This document shows positions 1 to 10,372 of a stretch of 40,000 nucleotides of DNA, piece by piece (the first letter of the stretch is position 1; each line of letters begins with the position of its first letter). The DNA comes from Chrysomallon squamiferum. Lineage: Eukaryota; Mollusca; Gastropoda; Neomphalida; Peltospiridae. The stretch covers positions 31,034,527 to 31,074,526 of the forward strand of contig CM022672.1 of NCBI GenBank assembly GCA_012295275.1. The letters are read 5' to 3'. The translations under genes were made by a program, and so were the position numbers. The notes below the pieces were generated by a model. It had not been told where the DNA came from. It worked only from the letters and a program-made list of their open reading frames with translations, and ran no database searches.

Positions 1-71
1 TCAGTGTAAATAAGAAATGGCATCTGTAAACTGACAAGACAACCAGTCTTGTCAGACTAATGTAACAAATG

Positions 72-120
<49 letters not shown>

Positions 121-369
121 AAGATAACAACACTATAACTAACACACTATAACTAACACACTATACTGAACAGATAATAAATGATTAATATTGATAATAA
201 CTTATTTATTTTTTTATTTTTCAAATGTTAAATGTTTTATTTTTCAGAACTTTGAGTAACAACAACATAACAACACTACAACTAACACACCGAAGCAGAT
301 AATAAATGATTCAATAGTGATAATAAAACTTTTATTTATTTTTATTTTTACAAATGTTTTATTTTTCAG
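1..369. other. End of an upstream slit intron
   Basis: Contains a (CT)n microsatellite at about 75-117 and tandem copies of the following intron-exon boundary (see separate entry). No earlier LRR exon of D1 is present, so the preceding exon lies outside the window. Confidence 0.7.
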
Positions 370-380
370 AACTTTGAGTA
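118..380 (+). repeat. Duplicated acceptor and 5' end of the D1 last-LRR exon
   Basis: The segment AACAACATAACAACACTA...tttttcagAACTTTGAGTAAC is present twice before the real exon, at about 118-258 and 259-380. The copy at 248 keeps tttttcag and about 30 exon bases, then diverges and reaches a TAA in the exon frame. The copy at 118 keeps only part of the exon segment, next to the CT repeat. Confidence 0.75.
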
Positions 381-441
381 ACAACAACATTACAACACTT
401 CCGAGAGACATGTTTGGCATCATGTACAAACTGCGAGTTTT
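370..441 (+). CDS. slit: slit exon: last LRR of domain D1
   Basis: 72-nt exon between ttttcag and gtgagt. It reads TLSNNNITTLPRDMFG followed by IMYKLRVL, one LRR with the L-x-x-N-x-I core, and matches the LRR just before the D1 C-cap of known Slits. It starts with the third base of a split Leu codon and ends with two bases of the next, the phase used by all LRR exons here. A truncated duplicate of its first third lies about 122 bp upstream. Confidence 0.93.
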
Positions 442-3394
442 GTGAGTAGATTTTAATTTTTTAAACTTATTTTATTTTTTATCTTTCAAATGAAATTTAA
501 AAACAGTATACTGTTGCAGTTACGTTGGCATCAAACCAGTATCAGGACATACAGACAGACAGACAGACAGATTATTATGTTAAAAAAAAATATTGACAAT
601 CAAACCTGATTTACAGAGAGACAGACAGACAGAGAGAGAGAGAGAGACAAATTATTATGTGATAAAAAAACGTAGCTGCATTGATTGATGATCAGATATG
701 TATTAGGACAGACAGACAACCAGACAGACAAATTTGTTATTCACTAGTGTTTTTATTTACCTCTCATCATCATTACTAATAAGAACAACATGAAGAAAGT
801 TTGCATGCTTTTAATCTGAAGTTTTAAAAGTTTAGAAAAACAAGTAATAAAAAAATATTGTGTATAATGGATGACAGTTATATTGACCAGTGTATGACAA
901 GCAGCATGTAGAAATATTTGTTTTAGTAATTTTCTGAGATATTTCTTTAAATAATAGAATCATTAGTCAGAAAAACAACATGAAGAAGTTACTCATGCTT
1001 TTAATACAAACTTTTAAAGCATTTAAAAACACTGTAATGCTTAAGAAAAGACATAGAAACACACACATACATATGGAGATACACACAAATTTATGCAAAC
1101 ACAAATAGACAAAAGTACACAGTCACAAACAAGCCATATATGCACATACACACATACATACATACGTACGTACACACATAGATATAAGCTATTTGTTGTT
1201 TCACAGTTACTCTAAATCTGCTGCTAAGAGAACAAAACAAACAGCGCCATCTGCAGGCAGACTTGGCAGGAAAAGTTTCTTCAATTCTTAAACATCAGTT
1301 CTCTTCAGTTTTTTTTTCTCTCTCTCTTTTTTTACATTAACGGTTGTAAACAAGACATTGAAAAGATTTTTAGCTATTTTCTGTTTATTTTGACAAGCAG
1401 TATACTTTTCTGAAGCATTTTTTCATCTGCTGCTTGTAGTTTCATGCATTGTTGCGAATAATTCTCAATAGTTGCAGCTCCTTAAGAAACAGTTTTTTTT
1501 TTCGTTTTTTTAAAAATGTAGAATGGGATGTTTTGTTTGATTGGTGGTGTTATTATTTAATTTATTTATTAGTATAATTTTAGTACAGGATTTAACATAC
1601 TAGCATAGATCCTTGTTTATCACTCGGAAATGAAATAAATTTATATTTACCCGTCTTTTCTGCTTAGACTGAATTGGCAGCTAAATTAATAACTGGCCTA
1701 GACCACATGGAATATAGAGACCATATTTCAAAATACTTGTGCTAAAAACAAATGATATATATGACACACAATAAGTTAACACACATACATACACACAAGA
1801 AGCTTTCAAATATTGGTATTTATACTAAAGAATCCCTCTTGATTATCATTTCTACATAAGAAATCTTTCGGAAATAATTCCCTTTTAACCTTTTCACCAG
1901 TGAAGAAAACCCATTGAGATATTTATTTATTTCACAGTACAAACAAACTGTACCAGTGTTTTACCAGGTGAGCAGTTCGCTAACGAAATCCCTTTGACTG
2001 GCTTCACCAGTCTTCACCAGTCTTCACCAAAAATTACTTTAGTCCTTTTTCCTTTACTATCTTCACATCACAAACAATCTTCACCAAAAGTTCCCCATTT
2101 TGCTTTTAACCAAGGGAAGAGTCATCTGCTGGACTTCCCCTCCCTTGATTGTCTTCACAGTTCAACCAAAGGGTCTGCTTTGACTCTTGAATATTTTATT
2201 AGTGTCTTTGACTCCCTGATCATTGCACCCCCTTTGTTTTGGCTTGTGTATTGATAAGCCAGATTCACAGATTGTCTGACAGTTTGTATAGAACCAGACC
2301 TGAAAGAAGGATTTTCTGGATCACAGATCTGTCAAATATTTATCTTTTTTTGTTTTTTTTGTTACCTCTCAAATCAGACGTCAAAAATCACAACAAAAAA
2401 AAATCTATAATCAGCGAACTGATTGGAATGAATTGATTACACACACGTTCGACCAGAATTTACAACTTGTGATAATAGCGGCAGTGTTTTGAATGGACTG
2501 GGTTGTTTTTGTAAAACCAGTGAATGATATGGTTAGTTGTTGGAGGGTGTTTTAGAGGTGTTTTAGATTGCTAATCGTTGTGTTGATAGGGTCTCTGAGG
2601 CACGTGTGTCTAACACTCGACTCAAAAATCTGATGTTGGAGAAATTCTATATCTCAGTGTCCCCACCCTAGCTATCAGATATCAATTAGAAACAGTTCTA
2701 ACACAAATCTCTGTCTATCTTCTCGTACTGGTCACTGTGGGCTAATTATTTAGTTGTTGTTTTTTTAATCTGTTAATCGTTTGTGTTCATACAGTCAGTT
2801 GGGGTAGATTATAAGTATCTTTGAATCTGAAATGTTGTTTTTGGTTTGGGTTTTTTTTTTCTTGTCTTATTATTTTATTTTAATTTTTGTTTTTCTGAAT
2901 GGTAGATATTTCAGTTTATAGATTAGGTAAATGTATTCTACTGATTGTTTTTTTTTTTTTTTTTTTTTTAAATTTATTATGGTTAATGCTGTTGATAGAT
3001 TGGTTGTCAATTTTTTTTTTTTTTTTTTTTTTAAATTTATTTTGGTAAATTCAGTTTTTAGATTAGGTAACTGTATTCTGCAGATTATATCCATGGTCAG
3101 TTGAGATATATTATCAGATTCTTTAAAAATTGAATTGTCTTGTTTGGTTATGGGGGGGTGAATGTTTTTTTGCCTGTCTGTAGTGTTCTGATTGTTATCA
3201 TATAGTCAGTAGAGGTACTAGATATTTAAATTTATAGATTAGGTAACTGCATTTTCTAAGGATTTTTTTTTGTTCCCTGTTTTTTTTCTTTTGTTTCTTT
3301 TGCTTTCTTATGTTTTTATATTCTTTATTTTATTTATGTTTATTTTAGGTTTTTTGTATATTTTGTTTCTTTTTTCTTATGATTACTTTTTTTA

Positions 3395-3640
3395 TATATT
3401 TATTTTATTTATTTATTTGTTTATTTGTTTATTTGTTTATTTGTTTATTTATTTATTTATTTATTTATTTATTTTATTTATTTATTTTATTTAATATTTT
3501 ATTTATTTATATATTTAATATTTTATTTATTTATTTATATATTTTATTTATTTTATCATATTTATTTATTTATTTTATTTATTTATTTTATCATATTTAT
3601 TTATTTATCATATTTATTTATTTATTTATTTATATTTTTT
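3395..3640. repeat. ATTT/TTTG/TATTTT microsatellite tract
   Basis: About 245 bp of interrupted tetra- to hexanucleotide repeats (TTTA, TTTG, TTTTA). Long open frames here encode only Phe/Ile/Leu/Tyr strings and are not genes. Confidence 0.9.
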
Positions 3641-5149
3641 CGTGTTTCATTACAAACATAAAAATCTACGTATCTCCATTTTTTTAACCACAACCCAACC
3701 GCAACTTGTCTACAGCAGATAACTTGAGCCTGATTTTAACAAACTGTGTTTTTCTTTTTTTGCTCCACTGTAAACACAGACTATTAGACTCACAGAATAA
3801 ATAAACAGCTCACTCTGCAGTGAGCAGCAGTCAGGTGACTGCCATGTGGTAGGAATCACACTCCTGGTCTCAAACCTCAGTTTTTTTTCTTTTTCCCTGC
3901 ATCATTTATCATGTGACATATCACCAGTTTCTCATGCAGGAATAAGATGTTTGGTTTTAAGAGAAAAAAAACATGATGGCAGCAGATTTTAGGGTCACAC
4001 GTTTTCTCCGAGCAGAAAGATGAAAATTCTTGCCCACCCACAGAGTATGTCTGCTTGCAGTGGGTGTGGCCAGTCCTTCCCAGACCAGATTTAAAAAAAA
4101 AAAAAAATTTTTAAATCAGTTTTTACAGGTCAGTTGTTTGAAGCTGCTGCTTTGAGACTACTGGTTCAGCTAATTTGTGTGTTTTTCTTTGATGTCATTT
4201 ACTTGAATTCAACTCAGTTTGACATTTTTTCCCCAAACATGTTAATAAGATAAATATGTAAAATAATTTTTTTTTGCAGTTTTGGAAATGTCTTAACTTT
4301 CCCAGAAACATTTCTTTTTAACTTTCTAGATTATCATCAGACTTAATTTAATTTTTGTTATCTTCAGAACTGGTATTTATTTATTTATTTATTTATTATT
4401 ATTATTTTTTTATTATTGGTATTCATTATTATGATATACAATTATAACAAAAGTTATTAGATGGAAACTTAGTGTTTTTATTATGTTGTCCTAGGACTGA
4501 TTTAAATTTAAGAAGAAATTTAGTTATGATAAATCAGTGAAAAAAAAAACAAACATTTTCTTTCGTAATGAAACAGAAATATAAATAAATGTAGTGTCTT
4601 AGAAAATATTCAGTTTATCATTAAAAATGTGTTAATAACATTAAATTTAAACAGCTAAAAGAGAAAACAAAATCAGTGGCTTCTCCTAAGACTAAATGGA
4701 TTTCTGAATGGTTTTCATCATCATATTATTATTATAGTCTGGCATAGCCAGATGATGTTCACACTGTTTTCTGTTGTATTTTTCCTTAAGCTACATGCTG
4801 CCTTGAACTCAGATATAGAAAACAAATATTTAAACATTTTGGAATATGATTTACTTTAGAGAACCTTATCATAAATATTGTATGAGAAAAACTTTTTAAT
4901 ACTGACGATTTGTTGGAAATTGATATGTGATATAAAACTGTTCACACACATAAACACACACACAGAGACAGACATACATATACACATAAGAAAAAGAAAT
5001 TGTAATTAAACAAAATATTTATTCTACATTGATATGGGAAAAAATAACAACTGATTTTGACGTGGCTAATGAAATCAGTTTAACATGTAACCATGGACAT
5101 ACGAAGAAACAGTTTAAAATTAATTCCACATTCTCCACATTGTTTTAAC

Positions 5150-5265
5150 TGGTTCAAACTTTTCTTCCCTCTGTCACTGTTACACTGTATTCTTCCCTCT
5201 GTCACTGTTACACTGTATTTTTCCCTCTGTCACTGTTACCTGTATTCTTCCCTGTCACTGTTAAC
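5150..5265. repeat. 28-bp tandem repeat, about 3-4 copies
   Basis: Units of CTTCCCTCTGTCACTGTTAC plus ACTGTATT repeat at about 5164, 5192 and 5220 with decay at the end. Confidence 0.8.
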
Positions 5266-5323
5266 CGTTACAACGATCTGTCACACTGAATAATGGCCTC
5301 TGTCCTGTTATATTTTCCTCACC

Positions 5324-5690
5324 TCTGTCAGTCTGGTTCACTGTATTCTTACCTCTGTCTCCCAAATTTTTTCTCTCTGTTTATAACCATTCTTCCCTCT
5401 GATCCTGTTGCCAAATAGCTGAGGTCTGCGTTGTTTACACTGGTGCTTCCCGACTGTTACACTGTGAACTTCCCTCTGCAGTGAAGCAAGATTTCACCCA
5501 GACCAGTCCCCTCTCTGGTGACCGTTGCGATCTTTTACAGAATAATGGCCTCCTTCGCTGATCCCAACCTCTGTCAGTCTGGTTCACGTCTCGTTACTGG
5601 CTCGTCTCCCAAACCTTTCTCTTTGTTTATAACCAGACTGTTGATCAGAGGTGCCAAAATAGCTGAGGATAGACGTTATTTATAAAGGTA
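5324..5690. repeat. Diverged direct duplication, about 245 bp apart
   Basis: The block from CTCTGTCAGTCTGGTTCAC through TTTATAACCA to AATAGCTGAGG appears at about 5324-5455 and again at about 5567-5690 with substitutions and small indels. Confidence 0.7.
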
Positions 5691-5714
5691 ATAGCAAACA
5701 CTGAACTGTGACTC

Positions 5715-5978
5715 ACACACACAAGAGACAGACAGACAAGCCTCTAAAAACACAGTGACAGATAGACATGAATATATAAATATAATACAAACATCGCACA
5801 CACACCACACACACACACATAGACAGACAGACAAATCTCATTACTGAGACAGATAGAGTTGAATATATAAATTAAGTGCAAAAACAAACACACACACAGA
5901 CAGACTGACAGACAGACAAATAAACACAGAGACAGATAGACATGAATATATAAATATAACAGCAAACCCTCAAACACT

Positions 5979-6010
<32 letters not shown>

Positions 6011-6066
6011 GACAGACAAATCTGTAAATACACAGAGACAGATAGACGTGTATATATAAATATAAC

Positions 6067-6124
<58 letters not shown>

Positions 6125-6240
6125 GACAGACAGACAGAAAATCTGTAAACACAGAGACAGACAGACGTGTATATATATAAATAAACACACACACACTGAC
6201 AGACACACAAATACAGACACATACATACATGTATAAATAT
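5715..6240. repeat. Higher-order CA/GACA minisatellite
   Basis: About five units of roughly 60-115 bp, each made of a CA run, GACAGACAGA, AAATCTGTAAACACAGAG, GATAGACGTG or similar, TATATATAAATATAACAGCA, then the next CA run. The CA runs vary in length, the longest about 50 bp at 6071-6120. Confidence 0.85.
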
Positions 6241-6448
6241 ATATATTCATATATATATATCATTTATATAATGTATGTATGCATAAAGGCTACACAAACA
6301 CATACATACATACATTCACATATATATAGATAGATAGATATATAGATTATAGATATAGATATATATACAGAAACAGAACTGTTCTATATTCAGATTTAAG
6401 TAGTACTTAAAGGTTGTAACCCTTTAGTTAGTACTAAGAATAAACAAA

Positions 6449-6480
<32 letters not shown>

Positions 6481-7535
6481 AGACTGTGATCAGTATACAG
6501 ATAAAATAGATCCAGATACACACCCCAAAAAATAGATACCCCATTCACTCTCCCTCATAACACATGCACACATACAGACAAGGACACATACATACACATA
6601 CATACACACACACATAATTTATATATATATAGATATATCTAGATATAGACCACACACACACATTGGTATGATATGGTTTAAATGGTTTTGATAACACAAT
6701 TTATTAATCATGGCCATACCTTATTTCCATTTTTTCCAATGTCTGTTTTGGAATATTACTTTTTCATTTTATTAATTTTTTTTTTCAGGTTTAATAAAGT
6801 GTAAATAATATATATTCTTATCTTAATAAAATCTGTAATATCACACATCAGACTGATATATAATCTAAATTATCTGAAATTAAGTTTGTAAATAATATTA
6901 CAAAATATTTCACCAGTTGCACTTCTGATAAAAATTTTTTTAATAATTTATACATAATAGTACAGACTGGTAACGTAGATGAAAATAGACTGGTTCATGT
7001 CACCTGTTTACTGACCTACCAGAACCAGTCTTTTAGTTTGTTTAAGTTTTAGTCTATTATTATGGTGGTTATGAAACTTATGGAATTTTATAATTATTTG
7101 AAAAAAAATATATATAACCCTCCCCACAAAAAAAACCCTTAAATTTCTTAAATATTGTTATTATTTTTGTTTAATGTTAGTTTTGGAATTTAATTTTTTT
7201 AAACTTGAAAAGAAAACATGTTGAAACTAGATGATTGGCACTGTGATGAAGGTTTATTCATAGAGTTTAGAAATAATTACTTATTAAATACATTTTTGAT
7301 AGTAAAAGATTATAGCAGAATGCATTGTCATTCATTCCTAGGTTGTACCTGTTTATTTATTGTACTTTGAAATATTAAAAAACAAAATAATAAATTTAAC
7401 TGTTAGCAAATAATGGATTTCAGTCCTTTTTTTTAATTATTATTATTGTTTATTGAAAATTAAAAAGAAAAGAAAAAAAAGAAAGAAGGTAAGAAATAAA
7501 AAAGTAAGAAAATTTTAACAAAGAACAATAATATT

Positions 7536-8645
7536 ATTATGTTGTTTCAGGAGAATAAATGATTACAAACTTGTTTATTTATAAAAAAAAAAAAAAAAAA
7601 AATGGAAAATAGAAAAATGAATTGTTGGCTGTTATTTATTATATTTTGAAATATTAAACAGAAGACCACTAATGTAAAATGTTTCAAGAGAATAAATGAT
7701 AACAAACTTGTTTATTTATTTTATAAAATATATTTTTAAAAAAAGATGGTAAAACAGAGCAATGGACTGTTGGCTTTTATTTATTAGATTTTGAAATAAT
7801 AAAGAAAAATTTTAACAAAAAGAACACTAATGTAATGTTGTTTATGTCGTTTTAGGAGAATCAACAACAACAAACTTGTCTGTTTACTGTTTTAGAAATT
7901 TAAAAAATAGTAATAATAAAGAAAAAAGAAATAAAAAACAGAAAAATGGATTATTTATTAGATTTTGAAATATTAAAAAATCTAATATTATTATGTTGAT
8001 ATTTCAGGCAAATCAATGACAACAAACTTGTCTGTTTACTGTTTTAGAAATATAAAAAATTAGTAATAATATTAAAGAAAAAAGAGAGAGAAAATCCAAA
8101 AAATGGAATCTATGGCTATTATTTATAATATTTTGAAACATTAAAACATCTAATATGTGTTGATGTGTTTCAGGTGAATCAGTGACAACAAACTTGTCTA
8201 TTTATTAAAATGTCTAATATGTGTTGTTGATGTGTTTCAGGCAAATCAATGACAACAAACTTGTCTGTTTATTAAAACGTCTAATATTACTGTGTTGATG
8301 TGTTTCAGGCGAATCAATGACAACAAACTTGTCTGTTTATTAAAATGTCTAATATTACTGTGTTGTTGTTTCAGGCGAATCAATGACAACAAACTTGTCT
8401 GTTTATTAAAACATCTAATATTACTGTGTTGTTGTTTCAGGCGAATCAATGACAACAAACTTGTCTGTTTATTAAAACGTCTAATATTGCTGTGTTGATG
8501 TGTTGATGTGTTTCAGGCGAATCAACGACAACAAACTTGTCTGTTTATTAAAACGTCTAATATTACTGTGTTGTTGTTTCAGGTGAATCAATGACAACAA
8601 ACTTGTCTGTTTATTAAAACGTCTAATATTACTGTGTTGTTTCAG
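7536..8645 (+). repeat. Array of decoy acceptors plus D1 C-cap exon 5' end (11 copies)
   Basis: Each unit has TGTTTCAG, then about 32 bases matching the start of the C-cap exon (GCGAATCAATGACAACAAAC and TTGTCTG), then TTTATTAAAACGTCTAATAT back to the next acceptor. Exon-like segments begin at about 7551, 7689, 7856, 8008, 8174, 8241, 8309, 8375, 8441, 8517 and 8583; the real exon begins at 8646. The distal four units are 140-170 bp apart and degraded; the proximal ones are 66-76 bp apart and nearly identical. Confidence 0.93.
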
Positions 8646-8809
8646 GCGAATCAATGACAACAAACTTGTCTGCGACTGTCACCTGGCATGGCTGTCTCGC
8701 TGGCTGCGACAGAACCCGACGTTGGCGCTGTTCACGGAATGTGCCAGTCCCTCTCACCTGAGAAACGCAGAAATTGCAGAACTCCAGGAGCAAGACTTCA
8801 AGTGCATTG
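8646..8809 (+). CDS. slit: slit exon: D1 LRR C-terminal cap (LRRCT1)
   Basis: 164-nt exon, tttcag to gttagt. It begins RINDNKLVCDCHLAWLSRWL and ends QEQDFKCI: the C-x-C...W-L-x-x-W-L cap with four cysteines (CDC, TEC, KC). Frame continues from the exon ending at 441 (TT+G = Leu). It leaves in phase 1, as C-caps do in slit genes. The acceptor is the last of a tandem series of near-identical acceptors; this is the only copy that continues into cap sequence, so the start is fixed by the downstream coding sequence. Confidence 0.95.
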
Positions 8810-9242
8810 GTTAGTGTCTGCTTCAGTTAGCAGTCAAAATACACTACAATTTTATATCCATTATGAAAACAGTATTGGTACTGTAGTCAAAATACACTAT
8901 AATTTTAGTATCTACTTTAGTTTATAATCCTGATATATGTCAGTTATTGTGTATCCAGGACTGTGGTTGCTATCCTGTTTAGTTAGCACTGTAGTCAAAA
9001 TAGACTGTAGAGTTATTTGACATTTTATAGATATTGGAGTAAATACACATACACACATTAGTTATGAACTGTAATATCTCTTTATAGTTTTTACAGATAT
9101 TGGATCCACATCCCTTTAGTTAAGAATTATATCTATTATATATCTCTGTGTGTGTGAGTGTATGTGTGTTGTGTGTGTGTGTGTGTGTTGTGTGTGTATT
9201 GTGTGTGTTGTTGTGTTTTGTGTGTGTGTGTGTGGTCTGTGT

Positions 9243-9327
<85 letters not shown>

Positions 9328-9811
9328 TGTTTGGAAGTAAATCCATGTAAGAATTATACTCTCTTTTTTATATTTAAAGATACTGGAGTAAACTGACATC
9401 CCCCAGCTTCTTTTTCTAATTATACAATATTTTTTTACATTTTACAGACATTGGCGTGAACTCACACACATTAGTATGAACTATAACATCTCTTTTTACA
9501 TTTTACAGACATTGGCATGAACTCACACACATTAGTATGAACTATAACATCTCTTTTTACATTTTACAGACATTGGTGTGAACTCACACACATTAGTATG
9601 AACTATAACATCTCTTTCACATTTTACAGACATTGGTGTGAACTCACACACATTAGTATGAACTATAACATCTCTTTCACATTTTACAGACATTGGAGTG
9701 AACTCACACACATTAGTATGAACTATAACATCTCTTTTCACATTTTACAGACATTGGTGTGAACTCACACACATTAGTATGAACTATAACATCTCTTTTC
9801 ACATTTTACAG
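8810..9811. other. Intron between D1 C-cap and D2 N-cap
   Basis: Holds a TAGTCAAAATACACTATAAT repeat (three copies, 8831-9010), a GT microsatellite (about 9148-9332), and the acceptor array of the next exon. No coding sequence seen. Confidence 0.85.
9020..9811 (+). repeat. Array of decoy acceptors plus D2 N-cap exon 5' end (6 clear, about 3 decayed)
   Basis: Units of 60-61 bp: ACATTTTACAG, then ACATTGGTGTGAACTCACAC matching the exon start, then ATTAGTATGAACTATAACAT. Exon-like starts at 9448, 9509, 9570, 9630, 9690 and 9751; the real one is 9812. Decayed copies near 9031, 9097 and 9379 have GATATTGGAGTAA or similar and are separated by the GT tract. In the exon frame each decoy hits TGA within about 11 codons (ends ...H-T-L-V-stop). 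Confidence 0.92.
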
Positions 9812-9956
9812 ACATTGGCATGAACCCACATCCCAAGCACTGTGTTGCAGAGAACCTGTGTCCACGAGAGTGCAAGTGCACCGAGGGAATCATCGACTGC
9901 AGAGATCAAGGGTTGACACGAATCCCAGACAATATTCCAGAAACAGCCACAGAACT
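9812..9956 (+). CDS. slit: slit exon: D2 LRR N-terminal cap (LRRNT2)
   Basis: 145-nt exon, ttttacag to gtacgt. It contains the N-cap signature C-P-R-E-C-K-C, then IIDCRDQGLTRIPDNIPE and TATEL. D2 holds the Robo Ig1-binding surface in fly and vertebrate Slits. Entry is phase 1 and exit is phase 2. Both edges are copied in tandem: six acceptor-side copies upstream and 102-bp donor-side copies downstream, so both splice choices here sit among close decoys. The frame stays open past the donor to 10233, but that extension is repeat sequence and intron-like. Confidence 0.95.
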
Positions 9957-10300
9957 GTACGTAGCCTTCCCACAATTCCATATGTTCATTCTTTACTTCA
10001 TTTATTTACTTATTATTACTCAAATCTCAGACAATATTCCAGAAACAGCCACAGAACTGTACGTAGCCTTCCCACAATTCCATATGTTCATTCTTTACTT
10101 CATTTATTTACTTATTATTACTCAAATCTCAGACAATATTCCAGAAACAGCCACAGAACTGTACGTAGCCTTCCCACAATTCCATAGTTCATTCTTTACT
10201 TCATTTATTTACTTATTATTACTCAAATCCTGAAGAATATTCCAGAAACAGCCACAGAACTGTATGTAACCTTCCCACAATTCCATAGTATATCCTTTAT
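9928..10300 (+). repeat. 102-bp array containing D2 N-cap exon 3' end plus donor
   Basis: Starting inside the real exon, GACAATATTCCAGAAACAGC and CACAGAACT|gtacgtag, then about 70 intronic bases ending AAATCTCAG, repeat at 9928, 10030 and 10132, with a decayed 3'-shifted copy near 10232 (gtatgt). The first two spacings are exactly 102 bp and the intronic part is nearly identical. Because 102 is divisible by three, the frame is open straight through to 10233. Each decoy segment is itself flanked by an AG and a GT, so it resembles a 28-nt mini-exon. Confidence 0.93.
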
Positions 10301-10326
10301 ATATATATATATAACAAAAAAGATAA

Positions 10327-10372
<46 letters not shown>

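Larger units (their letters stand above)
442..8645. other. 8.2-kb intron between D1 last LRR and D1 C-cap
   Basis: No coding sequence recognised. Contents in order: GACA/GA repeats (545-730); a diverged duplication around 785 and 970; CA/CATA repeats (1050-1190); a CTTCACCAGT-rich stretch (1990-2100); three copies of TAGATTAGGTAA near 2923, 3061 and 3236; ATTT/TTTG microsatellite (3395-3640); a moderately complex block (3680-4080) with no recognised motif; 28-bp repeats and a duplication (5150-5690); CA/GACA minisatellite (5715-6240); AT/CA tracts (6240-6660); AT-rich unique sequence (6660-7440); acceptor-containing array (7536-8645). Confidence 0.8.

Noticed and set aside
1994-2254. 86-codon frame with CTTCACCAGT repeats
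   Set aside because: No splice sites in slit phase and no recognised domain; the open frame follows from a short repeat and pyrimidine-rich sequence.
3270-3687. Overlapping long hydrophobic open frames
   Set aside because: They are translations of TTTA/TTTG microsatellite; no start context, no family features, and the same appearance in several frames.
5744-6263. Cys/Val-rich minus-strand frames
   Set aside because: They are reading frames through (CA)n/(GACA)n repeats, open because the repeat contains no stop.
9820-10233. Long uninterrupted frame treated as one exon
   Set aside because: The frame past 9956 is the 102-bp repeat with intronic sequence; LRR N-cap exons of slit end exactly at the T-E-L donor, and the next LRR at 13934 fits that phase.
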